This document shows positions 1 to 10,995 of a DNA stretch of 64,000 nucleotides, piece after piece. The notes beneath the pieces were generated by a model, which saw nothing but the letters and a program-made list of their open reading frames with translations, made no database searches and was not told the DNA's origin. Source of the stretch: Pictodentalium vernedei (Eukaryota > Mollusca > Scaphopoda > Dentaliida > Dentaliidae); the NCBI GenBank assembly GCA_031216915.1, contig CM062289.1:442751587-442815586 (forward strand), read 5' to 3'. Every line of letters begins with the position of its first letter. The first letter of the stretch is position 1. Made by a program: the position numbers and the translations under genes.

Positions 1-62
1 GTCTATTATTCGAAAATGAATTGAACCTAGAATCGAATACATGCGTCTTGAAGTCCCAAATG

Positions 63-143
63 ATAAAATATTCCAACTATATCATCAAGGCATGCCTTCT
101 TAGAAGGCATGCCTTGATGATGTAGTTGGAATATTACCCAGTA
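63..143. repeat. 80-bp palindrome
   Basis: AATATTCCAACTATATCATC pairs with GATGATGTAGTTGGAATATT; the apex is CCTTCTTAGAAGG. Confidence 0.8.
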
Positions 144-479
144 AGGATTTCTGTTCAAACACAGAAACGGGTGCGAGAATTCTGTTCTGGACAGTGTCGC
201 TAGCAACCATGATCTCATCTTCGATATTGCTTGGGAACATTAAATTTGCTACCAGCATTGGTAGTGACTAGTGAAACTGGAATTAGCATGGATGGTGGCA
301 TGGGTACAGATGCTTTTTATGTTAATATAACGGAAATTACACTCAACCTATATTTTCAACACTATTTACGTACAATTTGTATCTCAGCTATACGTTTTTT
401 GAGACACCTAAGATGACTGATACCCAGTGGCATCCAAGGGAAAAGATTCGAAGGAAACGAATCGGACTGCCGATTTCAT

Positions 480-545
480 CTCGAACCGAATACCAACTTA
501 AGATTCGAAATCGAATCGAATCTCGAAGCTTTACAGGCCTTAAAC
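480..545. repeat. TCGAAT-rich repeat, possible hAT-type end
   Basis: GATTCGAAATCGAATCGAAT then CTCGAAGCTTTACAGGCCTT. Similar blocks lie at 1770-1873 and 58496-58610. The shared (A/G)AGGGCTTGCGAAGCTTCG-like edge suggests an eroded DNA transposon end. Confidence 0.35.
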
Positions 546-1173
546 TCAGCAGCACTTTTTCATTTTGTTTTGTATTTTTAGGTGTGTGTTTTCAGCAGAA
601 TAGGATTCAACTTTTGAAACTTCCACAGTTTTGTTCCTTTAATATTTAGAATTGTATTTTTACACATGCATTCGTAAAACACTGAACGATCGACCGCCCT
701 TCCGAACCTTTGACTGCCAGTATTTTAGTCTTTTTCATCGGACACTTAGCAATCAACCGTTGATTACGTATTTGTGTTTGTGAATGACTCCACGTGTTGA
801 AACATTGGATTCAATTATATTTAAAAACAAACGATTTAATGAGATATCAGATGTTCGATTTATAACGGCTATTCACTATTATTTTAGTCTGTAAAAGGCG
901 TGCATATGTGACAAGCAGAGTTTTGTAAAAAATAAATAAAAAAAACCCTAATAACTTCTCGAGTGCCAGATTCCTGCCTAGAGGTTCTTGTGACAATATA
1001 GAATGGAAAATAGAAGACCTCTGTAAAGGTATTTATGTTTATGAATATGAGAATTTTGGAGAAGTTATTTGTCACAGGTAAAGACATGTACAGAAACCAC
1101 GTCAATAAACTAATACAATGGGGAAAAGAATACACAATCATTTGAAACTTCTAGGAAGATGTAGCTTCAACAA
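546..1173. other. No gene seen
   Basis: AT-rich sequence without repeats or coding signal that could be recognised. Confidence 0.5.
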
Positions 1174-1184
1174 ATCAAGGTGTT

Positions 1185-1543
1185 GGGGGCGCGGTGGCTC
1201 AGTTGATAGAGGTGCAGGTTGCAAGCCGAGAGGTCCTCGATTCGAATCCCACCTGCGGCAACCGAATTGTGTCCTTGGGCAAGACACTTTACCCCCATTG
1301 CCCACTTGGGGGCACGATCACATTGTGTACTAAGGCGCACTGCACGTCGATGGTGCACCTGTCTTCAACCAATGCTAACCCTGCTTGTGTGGAGTTGGTA
1401 TGTTGGAGATCTGACAGTTGCTCGCCATTGCTCGGTGATTCTCTCCGGGTACTCCGGCTTCCTCCACCCGTAAAAACTCCCACGGTCATGGTTAGCTATT
1501 GTGCAGAAATATGTTACCTTAAACACCAATAAATAAATAAATA
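1185..1543 (+). mobile_element. SINE, tRNA head type 1, complete
   Basis: The element starts with a tRNA-like head (box A GTGGCTCAGTTGATAG, box B GATTCGAATCCC), followed by the common body GTCCTTGGGCAAGACAC and a second body part ending in an (AAAT)n tail. An 11-bp target duplication (atcaaggtgtt / atcaaagtgtt) flanks it at 1174-1184 and 1544-1554. It has no coding capacity and depends on a LINE for movement. Confidence 0.9.
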
Positions 1544-2084
1544 ATCAAAGTGTTCGTTGGAAAAACTATTTGGGATAGGGTGGTATTTCCAAGTACTAGT
1601 ATTATGGAACGGATGTGATCCCTTCAAACTAAATGAGGAAACTGGAGATTCTGCAAAGTAATGATGGTCGATCGATACACGTGTAAGGTAACGAAGCTAC
1701 CCGGATGCAGTCAGAGGGGATTTTAGGAGATCTGGTGATAGAAGAGTTTAAGAAGATTTTGTGAACAACTCGACGATTCGAAAATATCCGAATCGGCGCG
1801 ACTGAAATCGAATCGAATTGAATGATCGGGACAATTTCGGATCGAATAGAATTTCGAAGCTTCGCAAGCCCTACAGAACAGTCGCCGTAGACTGGTCGTA
1901 ATCCACTCGTGGTCAGTGATGTCCACGCAGGGTTGTACCCAGTACTTCATGAATTCATTTTCTAATGGTTATTCCCATAATTAGTGTTCGCAATCTACTA
2001 TTATTGCGTCCGTGGAAATATTATCCATCCGTGGAAAGTGACCAGTCCACGGCGGCTGTACCGTATGTATTGGGTCCGAAGACC

Positions 2085-2430
2085 GCGTATATCAGGGACC
2101 CATGATACAGAATCCTGTACCTTGCGACTGCATAATACAACTGCGTGCTTGGTTACGATTTGTTTGCGTTATTATTTATAGGATATTACAAGATTTCGAT
2201 GGGAGGGACCTTGTTCGTTTCGGAGAGTCAGACAGAGAAAGAGACAGAGATAGATTTTTGTATCTGAATCACGGGAAGCATTCAAGCTGGAACAACACGC
2301 AGACAAACTGTTAGCGCCCACAGCCTTTGGCGTAATGTTGAACATGAACGTACTCAATAAGATTAACCGAGGATTGCAAACGTTCAAGGAAGCCGCATGA
2401 AGTTTCAACCGAAACGATAAGCATTTTTTT
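2085..2430 (+). repeat. Unclassified interspersed repeat, copy 1
   Basis: GACTGCATAATACAACTGCGTGC, TTTTTGTATCTGAAT and GAAGCCGCATGAAGTTTCAAC recur in the same order at 35395-35750 with heavy divergence. No coding pattern or termini found. Confidence 0.55.
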
Positions 2431-2469
2431 TGAAAATGGAATCTTCAATTAAAATGCCAGTCAACCCTT

Positions 2470-2705
2470 TACCCAAAGCACACGATATCGTAATTTAGTA
2501 TTCTAATTATTTTTTTAAAGACATTTCCAAAAATGTCAACAAGCCCATATCACGTGACACATTCATTGCAATTATCTCTTAGAGCTCACTCTAATGACGT
2601 GTTACATGATATGGTTTGGTTTAAATTTTAAAAAAAAAACTTTTATTTTTCCAACCGCCCAATTTGTAAAGTACGTGAGAGGATACCGTCGATTCGTTAG
2701 GTAAA
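2470..2705. mobile_element. TTAA-type MITE, family A, degenerate copy
   Basis: It begins tCAACCCTTTACCC and ends GTTAGGTAAAATGTCAA, with the central words CATATCACGTGAC...GTTACATGATATGG. The TTAA flanks and the hairpin have decayed. Confidence 0.6.
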
Positions 2706-2729
2706 ATGTCAATCAAATTATCAAAGACG

Positions 2730-2945
2730 AGGGGGCGTGGTGCATTGCGGTAACCGGTTCTCGTCACATCGCCGAAGTTAGTCGAGCGCGGTTAGTCCTT
2801 GGGTGGGTGACCGTCTGAGCGATCCATTCGGACTCACGCTTTCTGTCCTTGGGCAAGTCACTTAACTCCGACTGCCCACATGGGGGAACGATGACGCCGT
2901 GTACTAAGGCGTACTGCACATCGATGGTGCGCATGTCTTCAACCT
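2730..2945 (+). mobile_element. SINE with a 5S rRNA-like head, 3'-truncated
   Basis: The head contains ACCGGTTCTCGTCAC, CGCCGAAGTTAG and GGGTGGGTGACCGTCTG, which follow the A-box/intermediate/C-box region of 5S rRNA. The downstream body (CTTGGGCAAGTCACTTAA... ACTAAGGCGTACTGCAC) is the same as in the tRNA-headed SINEs here. It breaks off after cttcaacc, so the 3' half and tail are missing. Confidence 0.8.
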
Positions 2946-3098
2946 AAATCTGAAATCGAGTTGGAATTCTGGGAAGAAAAGGAGACATCACCATCACTAA
3001 AGAAGCTCTAAAATCCAGATAGATGGAATTTCCAACTGCTCATGACTTGCCCTTCGAATTCCCAACTATAGGAAATTTTGGCCAGGGTTGGTGGTGTG

Positions 3099-3121
3099 GG
3101 GGGGGGGGGGGGGGAGGGGGG
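3099..3121. repeat. Poly-G tract
   Basis: A run of about 18 G, one A, then 5 G. Similar homopolymers: G at 19566 and 35920, C at 46799, 56889 and 61914. All can form G-quadruplexes on one strand. Confidence 0.8.
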
Positions 3122-3244
3122 TGACCAATTAAAAACTCTTTTAACGCTAAAACGGATCTAAAAAATCTCGGGGACCAGTCATTTTTTTCAGGTTGGGCAC
3201 GACTATAGACAGAGAGTTGTCGAAGGCCGATCAAAACAATTGAT

Positions 3245-3515
3245 TTATTTATTTATTTATTGGTGTTTAAGGTCACATACTTATGCACAATGGCTAATCG
3301 TGACCGTGACAGTTTTACGGGTGGAGGAAGCCGGAGAACCAGCGAGCATCGACGAGCGCAACTGTCAGATCCTCAACATTCTAACTTTGTTAAAGCTCCG
3401 CTCAAGCAGGGTTACAGCGGTTGAAGACACGTGAACTATCGACGTGTGGTACGCCTTATCGTGCCCCCATGTAGGCAACCGGGATAAAGTGTCTTGCCCA
3501 AGGATACAACGCGAG
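3245..3515 (-). mobile_element. SINE, 5'-truncated, with 14-bp target duplication
   Basis: On the plus strand it runs from the (TTTA)n tail to the middle of the body (TTGCCCAAGGATACAAC); the tRNA head is missing. The perfect duplication tcaaaacaattgat at 3231-3244 and 3516-3529 shows that the truncation happened at insertion, as in LINE-type reverse transcription. Confidence 0.88.
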
Positions 3516-3585
3516 TCAAAACAATTGATCAAATCTATCAAACGGAACGTCTCATTTCTAACTAAGATTGTCACTCTAACTAAAT

Positions 3586-3933
3586 TTATTTAATGGGGTT
3601 TAACGACACTTTCGACAGCTAGGATCACCCCATCTCGGACAGTTTCACGGGCGGAGAAAGCCGGGGTACCCGGGGAGAAGCATCTAGCAACGGTGAGCAA
3701 CTGTCAGTCTATCCAACATACTAACTCCACACAAGAAGGGTTACCTTTGGTTGAAAACAAGTGCACCATCGACGTGCAGTACGCCTTAGTACACAACACC
3801 ACCGTGTCCTCACGTAGGCAATGGGGATGAAGTGTCTTGCCCAAGGACACAACGCGGTTGCCGCAGGTGGGATTCGAACAGAGGACCTATCTGCTTGCAG
3901 CCTGAACCTCTACCTACAGAGCCACCGCACCCG
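3586..3933 (-). mobile_element. SINE, tRNA head type 1
   Basis: A full-length reverse-strand copy with a short (TTTA) tail, the common body, and the head ending in CTGTAGGTAGAGGTTCAGG-like sequence on the minus strand. Flanks ctctaactaaa and ctctatctaaa are an imperfect target duplication. Confidence 0.85.
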
Positions 3934-4253
3934 CTCTATCTAAACTTCATAACACTAACGATACAGTACGATAGTAGGGCTTTCGGGCCACTTGAACGCT
4001 ATAAAATTTAAAATTTGTATTCGCAATTCTCTTTAATACAAATCGTCAAACTTGTACGACAACGCATCGAATTTGACTTCGCCATCTCATTGGTAGATGG
4101 TTAAAAATAAAATAAATGATTCTGGGATTTTTTCTGACACAAATATAGCATCCAATGGGAAGTCAACTCTCTGTCTACATTCGTGTTCGACCTGAAAAAG
4201 TCACTCGTCCCCGAGATATATTCGACCTGTTTTTGAGTTAAAGTAGAAAAGGG

Positions 4254-4503
4254 TTAACCCTTTACCTAACGAATCGCCCGCATCCGCCCGCGTAATATGC
4301 AATTTGAGCAGCTGAAAAAAATAAATTTTTCAAAATATTTCAACAAATCCATATCTTGTGACCCCTCGTTGGAACGAGCTCAATGAGCTCGTTCCAATGA
4401 GTGGTCACATGATATGGTTTTGTTGAAATTTTATGAAAAATTTAAAAAAAATGATATTTAAAATATTAAATTTTGATATCGTCTGCGTTGGGTAAAGGGT
4501 TAA
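4254..4503. mobile_element. TTAA-type (piggyBac-like) MITE, family A
   Basis: It is bounded by TTAA on both sides with termini CCCTTTACCTAACG / CGTTGGGTAAAGGG. The centre is a palindrome around GGAACGAGCTC. TTAA targets and CCC termini are the hallmark of piggyBac elements, but no transposase occurs in this window. Confidence 0.85.
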
Positions 4504-4796
4504 GGTGGTGTAAGAACGTATCTTATCAGTTATTATTGATTATTCCAACATTTTAGAGAAAGGTAGCTGCACCTGACACTATACCATCCAGCTCCCATAT
4601 AGATAAAACAATGAAAATAAAAATACCAACATCTTTAATGTTTCTACCCTTATTTTGTTTTTTTATTTTCTTCTAATACGCCATGTAACGCCGTTTTTGT
4701 TTACGGTGTATTTACTGTAAATGATGTATATCTGGTACGATTAAACAATGGTTTGTGTGAATAAATAGAAACAGAAGTAAACAGAATTAGAAAGCT

Positions 4797-5006
4797 TAAC
4801 CCTTTGAACCCTAGTGGTATCTTCCATATCAGTTCAATGGTAGCAACGGGAAGAATCTATATTCATTATTTGGGGATAGACCAATTAATATTTTCAACGT
4901 GCAGCCTTGGTCTACACCACACCTTCACTCAAAAGTCAACCTACTTAATGAAATTATGAAGTATCATGTTACTGTGCCGCTAAAGCGGCCTCTGGGGTAC
5001 AAGGGG
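4797..5006. mobile_element. TTAA-type MITE, family B, centre deleted
   Basis: Termini TTAACCCTTTGAACCC and GGGTACAAGGGGTTAA. The AATATTTTCAACGTGCAGCC arm is present once; the second arm of the hairpin is missing. Confidence 0.75.
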
Positions 5007-5269
5007 TTAAAAAAAACAATACCATTTATACCATGATTACCTATTCTGCTATATATATATAAAAAAAACCTATGACATAAATTTTAGCTTTACACACAAA
5101 TCGTAGTGAACACGCCAGCAATGGGAGTTCAGTAGTTAAAATTTACACCTACAGAGGAACTACATCCAAGTTGACCTTTGGAGACCTCGCCTTGAATGAA
5201 AATTTGGCGAAACTTTATCACTCGTCGCCTCGTGAAGAGTGAAGTGAAACTCACAATTATTTATAACGC

Positions 5270-5480
5270 TTTTCCGGCCAGGAACATGATGCATCATAAC
5301 GTCATTAAATAGGATGGCGGTTCAGTAAATGTGTGGGGTAGATTAATCAATATTTTCAACGTGCAGCCCCGAGGCTGCACGTTGAAAATATTGTTTGGTC
5401 TACCTCAAATAATGAATATGAACTCTTCTGTTTGCTGCTGTTGAACTGGCACGAAAGATACCTCTAGAGTCCAATGGGTT
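5270..5480. mobile_element. TTAA-type MITE, family B, one end missing
   Basis: The centre is the palindrome AATATTTTCAACGTGCAGCC / GGCTGCACGTTGAAAATATT; the right end reads CCAATGGGTTAA. The left terminus is replaced by another repeat. Confidence 0.75.
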
Positions 5481-5585
5481 AAACGGAACGATACAAAATT
5501 CCATGCTTATAGCCCTTTCCTTAGCCAAAAGAGCCAAAACTCCCTCAGCATGATTTTGATGATTACACGCCACTAAAACTATGCT

Positions 5586-6171
5586 GCAAGTGATATATTT
5601 TTATGGAGAGCATAATCATGTTTTCTTGAAAAGGGAATATTATACCATGATACCTATTCTACTATATATAAAAAGCCTATGACATAAATTTTAGCATTAC
5701 ACACCAACCGTGATGAACACGCCAGCAATGGAATTTCAATAGTTAAAATTTACGCCTACAGTAGAACTACATTCAAGTTGCCGTTTGGTGACCTCGCCTT
5801 GAATGCAAATTTATCACTCGCCGCTTCGCGAAGAAAGAAATGAAGCCGGCAATTATTCATTACATTTTTGCGTAAGTTTACCTCATAAGATACCAAAAAT
5901 TAACAAACATACGTTGTCTCATGTTAATAAAGCATCCATAACTCGAAATTGTATGTTATTAAAATGAAAAAGAGGCCCCGAAATTTGCGGTTTCGATTTC
6001 GTTTCGGCGATAAAATTGCCAGCGGAAGTACCGCCCATCGTTGCTCATGTAAACAAAAACAGATTCGCACGTGTAAATATTGATTTATTTAACATTTAAA
6101 CTCTTATTAATCTGACGATGATGGTATAAATAAAAAATACCCAAAGTAGCTTGGAGTACCAAAAGTTGGGC
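5586..6171 (+). repeat. Family F interspersed repeat
   Basis: A 600-bp repeat runs from ATGGAGAGCATAATCATG through TTAGCATTACACACCAACC and CATGTTAATAAAGCATCC to ATACCCAAAGTAGCTTGG. Other copies are at 21290-22400 (two, reversed) and 33215-33840. A 230-bp fragment lies at 5041-5270. No coding capacity is seen. Confidence 0.75.
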
Positions 6172-6523
6172 AATTAATTATTTTTGTACATTAAGAATAT
6201 TCGTAAAAGCATCAAAGAGAAAGTTTGGTCTAATGGCATTCTTTTCAAACAGGATAAGGATTCTCTTTTGGCTGGAAACAATGTTCGAAAGTTTTAAGTA
6301 TGTTTTATCGACTCTTATAAAACTGGTGGTGCGACAGCTAATGCATCCCATTGATTCCTATGTATAGACAAGAACTGTGTGGGGTAAACCCTTTGAAGCA
6401 TAAACAACAAAGCGTATTACAAAACTAAGAACCTTACATCTTTCAAGAGGAGAGTTTGATGTACGTAGATGGTGTGAACACCCTCCCCCGCAGATGCAGA
6501 AAATATATAGAGGATCTCAAACG

Positions 6524-6648
6524 AGTGATGTTTGGATATAAGATTTTTTGAAACGAGTTTGATGAATTTGATTCACAACGAGCCTTTAGGCGAGTTCTGA
6601 ATCGAATTCATCAAACGAGTTTCAAAAAATCTTATATCCAAACATCAC
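6524..6648. repeat. 125-bp palindrome with GAGCC(N)GGCGAG loop
   Basis: Arms GTGATGTTTGGATATAAG / CTTATATCCAAACATCAC; loop CGAGCCTTTAGGCGAG. In duplication copy 2 the sequence jumps from this loop to the equivalent of 7041, which removes the right arm. Confidence 0.8.
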
Positions 6649-7285
6649 GAGTTAAAGATTCTGTATATCACATGAATTTTCGAATGTTTTTCACACTTTT
6701 TATTTAATTCATTGTCGCTAAATTCTCCCAAAACAACCGACAATCAGTTCGTCGGCTCAGACGCTTCACACCATGACGTAATGAATGCGCTTTACTTGCA
6801 CCTGTTGTCGTAATTGACGTCATGTGAACTACGCACAAGAATACACGCGCCGATTAGACACTAGTTGATAATCAGGAAATAAGACATGGGTCGTTACGTC
6901 GAAATTAACGACGTTTCATGTGATATATACAGAAAATCCGTCTGTGTGTTCGTTTGGACAATTTGCCATATAGTAGCCGACCCTACATCATTTCTTGAGA
7001 GAAAAAAGACAAATCGCAGTGGCCATGAGCTCGATCACTGGGGCGGGGGCAGGGGGGTCGCACAATTCGAACGATAACGAATTAATAAGGCCAACCGGAT
7101 TTAGAGCTCCATTCAGAAGCTAAATATTTCGAATCCACGTTTCAGAAAGACTTCAAAACGATATTGTGAAGGATGAAAATGTGTCTAAGTATGGCTAATT
7201 TCTTTGAGGCCAGGCTTGGCAAAGTTGGATATTGTGTGTGCTCGTGGGGGTGCATTGGGCCACTGTGAGGTGGGGTGAGCGGTAT

Positions 7286-7335
7286 ATGTGTGAGTGTGCG
7301 CACGCGCGCGTGTGTGTGTGCGTGTGTGTGTGTTT
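7286..7335. repeat. Alternating purine-pyrimidine tract (copy 1)
   Basis: GTGTGAGTGTGCGCACGCG followed by CGCGTGTGTGTGTGCGTG; this could adopt Z-DNA. The copy 2 equivalent is at 12890-12938. Confidence 0.7.
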
Positions 7336-7655
7336 GGGGTGCCCAATTCTGTGAGAATCTGGAAAAATAGTGTTTGATTTCCCACAAAGATTTATTTGTG
7401 TTCTCCGCTTCCTCGGAAAGAAAACGATGAGTTAGGGTTTGTCTTCCCAATTTTGTTGGGACTTGTTTTCTTAGTGAACAGAAAAAAAAACGAGAAGTCA
7501 GCCCGGTGCTTCAATAATTAAACTTTTGCTGAGGCTTACTTTTATTACCTGGTAAACGCATGCGTGGATTACGACCAGTCCACAGCGACTGTACTGTAGA
7601 CACGTCGATATTGCTGCCTTGAAGTGGATGCAACGTTCTGTTCCAGTTATTAATT

Positions 7656-7903
7656 TAACCCTTTGAACCCGAAAGACCGATATTTAGGTACAAGGCGTAA
7701 TTTCGTCCCATTTTTGTATTATTATAAGAGGTCTATACACGGAGCATTGATGACAAAATAATAACATCAGTCTGCAGCCAGACGGCTGCAGACTGCAGTT
7801 ATTATTTTATCCTCCCTGTATATTGATTTTGGACTGGCTCACCTCACCGTAAGTGTACACAAATGCGATACCATGCCAGGAAACGTGGGTGCAAAGGGTT
7901 AGC
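7656..7903. mobile_element. TTAA-type MITE, family C (duplication copy 1)
   Basis: TTAACCCTTTGAACCCG to GGTGCAAAGGGTTA, with a central hairpin AGTCTGCAGCCAGACGGC.... Its sequence differs from families A and B apart from the outermost bases. Confidence 0.8.
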
Positions 7904-7989
7904 TGGTAGAGTGCCACGAGGCAATATTTGAGCTTTATTCTGAAGTGAAGCTGACGCATCTTAAAGGCTTCATATTCTGTGGATGGGCT

Positions 7990-9330
7990 TCATATTATCT
8001 TTGAACTGAAAATTAATAAAAGTCTGCGTGGTTTGCCTTGTCACAATTTACGGGAGGGGACCTCTTGGCTCTCTCCCATAAATTGTAACACGTCAAAGAC
8101 AAGTGACGAAATCTGAAGACCACGAATAATTCAGTACTCTACCGGGGTAAACTGTCTCAATAGGCCTATCGCAGCTCAGAATGGATACAGGCCTAGGTGT
8201 AGTATAGTGAGGGTTACTGGCCGTTGTCTAAAGGATCGTCTAAAAGGTTTAGGTCTACAATTCTCACTCATTCGTCTTGGATTGTGTTAAACTTCTTATC
8301 CCTTCTGGCCGGCTGGTATCCGTTCCACTTCTTATGATTCAACATGCAAATACATCAAAGACAACTCGGACTAGTAGCTCATTTTCTATACTAATAATTT
8401 TATTCGATAGTCACAGCTTAAATGTGCTACGAGGCTACATTTGGTCTTTATTCTAAAGTCGTACACGCTAAAAACTAAAGTGTTAAAAACTACACTTGAA
8501 GTGCTGTATTTAACACTTACTAAGTGCTGAACTAGCACTGTGTTCAAGTGTAGATATCCCAGAATTTGACAGGTGTTACAATAATACCACTTGACAAGTG
8601 TAATGTCGCGACACTTAAAAGGAAACAACGCAGATGACGCGCATCAGGCTCGAACTCCCGAGCCTGATCCGCGTCATCTGCGTTGTGTCCTTTTAATTAT
8701 GTACCCACCAAGCGCATGTCAAATTATGGACGATTCTGGAAGAACCACCAATGCTAGACACATGGGAAGTGCCATCCATTCAGGTGTCAGATGTCTGACG
8801 ATTGTAATGACTAAGTGCTTAAAGCATTGCACTTCGTGTGTTAAAATCAAACCCTAAGAGTTAGAATTGGTTTAACACCTTGAAAGTGTCAGTTTTAACA
8901 TCTTAGTTTTTAGTGTGTAAGGCCTCATATTCTGTGAATGCGCTTCATATTATCTTTGAAGTGAAAGGGACCTCTAAGCCTTCTCCCATAAATTGTAACA
9001 TGTAAAACACAAGTGTTGAGATCTGACGACCACGAATATTGCAACACTCTACAGATTAAACTCTCTCACTAGACCTATCGCAGCTCAGAATGGATACAGG
9101 CCTAGGTGTAGCATAGTGAGGGTTAATGGCCGTTGCAAAAAGGATCATCTAAAAGGTTTATGTCTTCAATTCTGACTCAATCGACTTGGGTTGTGTTAAA
9201 ATTCTTATATGTTCTGGCCGTCTGGTGGCCATTCCACTTCTTATGGTTCAACATGCAAATACACCAAAGACAACTCGGACTAGCAGCTCTTTTTCTACAT
9301 AAATACTTTTACTCAGTAGTCACAGCTTTT
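7990..9330 (+). repeat. Older internal tandem duplication (in copy 1), split by a MITE
   Basis: 7990-8425 and 8935-9330 align (CTTCATATTATCTTTGAA ... CGCAGCTCAGAATGG ... TTCAACATGCAAATACA). The family E MITE lies between them. In copy 2 the pair is 13590-14040 and 14080-14440. The units differ at many sites, so this duplication is older than the 5-6 kb one. Confidence 0.75.
8464..8917. mobile_element. TA-flanked MITE, family E (454 bp)
   Basis: Termini CACGCTAAAAACTAAAG and CTTAGTTTTTAGTGTG are inverted and flanked by TA, as for Tc1/mariner-type insertions. The centre is a palindrome of about 55 bp (TGACGCG... around the loop AACTCC). Duplication copy 2 has an empty site at about 14066, which confirms the borders. 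Confidence 0.88.
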
Positions 9331-9477
9331 GGTATTCGCCAATACCTTACATCAAAAGTAGCTCATCAAGATCTTACATCAAAAGCCATTCATCAATACT
9401 ACACTATTCAAAAAAAGGTAGGGGGAATCCAAACTGATATTGATATTTTTGGAAAATGTTATTGGATACGCGTGTGA
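9133..9477 (+). other. 114-codon hydrophobic frame, probably not a gene
   Basis: The frame translates to VLKFLYVLAVWWPFHFLWF and LAALFLHKYFYSVV, two membrane-like segments. The same reading occurs at 14237-14581. In the older paralogues near 8230 and 13835 the translation is similar but has stops. It runs into the Tc1 element at its 3' end. It might be a relic of a receptor-type membrane protein, but no family was identified. Confidence 0.2.
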
Positions 9478-10640
9478 TTGGACACATCAATAACGTTTAG
9501 TGTGGATCATTAAACTTCGTGCAGGTTTTTCGCACGAGCGCCGCGTTAATGTCTGTGGGGTACGCGTTTTGAAATTTTCATTTGTACTGGATGGGCTTTT
9601 TCGGATGTCTCAACGTTCTTTTCTTGGTACAAACTCGTTCATCAATATTTTTGTCCGAAACGTAACTTTTGAGGTATGCGAAGACTGACACGTGACGAAC
9701 GTTTACGTGCTGTTAGCATATTGGAAACCGGCAACGGACAGACTGCAGTGGCTCAAATTCTCAACGTTACTCAAACGGTGATTAGCAGGTTGTGGTCACG
9801 CTACCGTCAGAAAGGCAATGTTGAAGACAGACGTTCGGTCAGGTCGTCCAAGGGCGACAACTGCTAACCAGGATCGTTTCATCCGAACTATAGCATTACG
9901 TAACCACAATCTAAGTGCCTCAGAAATTGGCCAGCAGCTGTACCTGGCGACAGATGTGCGAGTCAGTGGTCAGACTATCCGAAATCGTCTACACACCTGG
10001 AATTTGTACGCTCGACGGCCTCGAATAATTCCACGTTTAACTGAACGTCACATCTCAGCAAGGCGTAATTGGTGTGGAGCACAACATCGCTGGAACAATC
10101 GTTGGTGGAGCAACGTCATATTTTCCAATGAATCGAGGTTCACTCTCGACTTCCATGACAGGCGAAACAGAGTGTGGCATCGGCGGAACGAACAATACCA
10201 TGACGTAACCGTTAGGCGGCACGATCGTTTTGGTGGTGGATCGGTTATGGTGCGGGGAGGCATAACCATGACAAGCAGAACAGCATTACATGCCATCCAA
10301 GGGTGTGTCACAGGGCAGTTATCGTGACAACGTGTTAGCAGCTCATGTGGTGCCAGTCAAGCTGATATTGGACGTTTGGTGAGGAGTGTGCCTCGTCGGA
10401 TCCGCTATTGTCTCACGAACCGAGGAGGATTAAAAGGTATTGTGGTAAATTCTCTGACTGACCATCCATGTCTTCTACAGTTCAGTGCGTGGAATGCGTG
10501 CTTGTCAGACACCCAACTGTCGCTGAAATCATTCACCAGATGGCACAGTGTAATGCCGCAACTGTCTTTTTGATGAAAATATAAAAAAAAAATTGCTTCA
10601 TATATCTCACTTTTATCAAATATCCCCTACCTTTTTTAAT
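9407..10640 (+). mobile_element. Tc1/mariner element, internally deleted (copy 1)
   Basis: The ends are inverted: AAAAAAAGGTAGGGG near 9412 and CCCCTACCTTTTTT near 10624-10637. The transposase relic begins at 9676 with a helix-turn-helix N-terminus (MRRLTRDERLRAV...), then a second HTH/linker region (GRPRATT, 9840 on) in another frame, so there is a frameshift near 9833. The first catalytic Asp is replaced (FSNESRF where the family has FSDESRF). The block holding the second Asp and the Glu is missing: the frame passes from the HVVP region directly to the C-terminal LTNRGG region. The element is therefore dead. The same frameshift and deletion occur in the 14.5 kb copy, so they predate the segmental duplication. 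Confidence 0.85.
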
Positions 10641-10642
10641 GG

Positions 10643-10995
10643 AAAATTTATTATTTATTGGGGCTTAACGACATTTTGGACAGCCAGGGTCACCTTGTGT
10701 CCCAGGGTCACCTCGTGTCGGCCAGTTTTCAGGTGGGGGAAGCCGAAGTACCCGGACAACTGGCAGACTCCCCAACGTACTAATTCCGCACAAGCAGGGT
10801 TTTGCATTGATTGAAGCCAAGTGCATCATCGACGTGCAGTACTCCTTAGTACACAGCGCCACCGTGCCCCCATGTGGGCAATCGGGATGAAGTGCCTCGC
10901 TCAAGGACACAACGCATTTACCCCTGGCGGGGATCGAACCGTGGACCTTTCGGTTTGGAGTTCAATGCCCTAACCACTGAGCCACCGCGCTCCAA
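10643..10995 (-). mobile_element. SINE, tRNA head type 2 (in duplication copy 1)
   Basis: The copy lies directly after the Tc1/mariner right end. The minus-strand head reads GGAGCGCGGTGGCTCAGTGG with box B GGTTCGATCCCC, a different tRNA head from type 1. The body is the common one. Confidence 0.85.

Noticed and set aside
1185..1260. tRNA-like segment with boxes A and B
   Set aside because: It is the head of a SINE with target duplications and does not give a full cloverleaf, so it is not called as a tRNA gene. The same applies to the other SINE heads and to the TRIM.
2750..2825. 5S rRNA gene
   Set aside because: Only the internal-promoter part is 5S-like, and it runs straight into SINE body sequence, so it is a SINE head.
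7142..7450. 102-residue His/Thr-rich minus-strand protein (and 12786-13055)
   Set aside because: It is a translation of the CA/CG alternating tract and its flanks.
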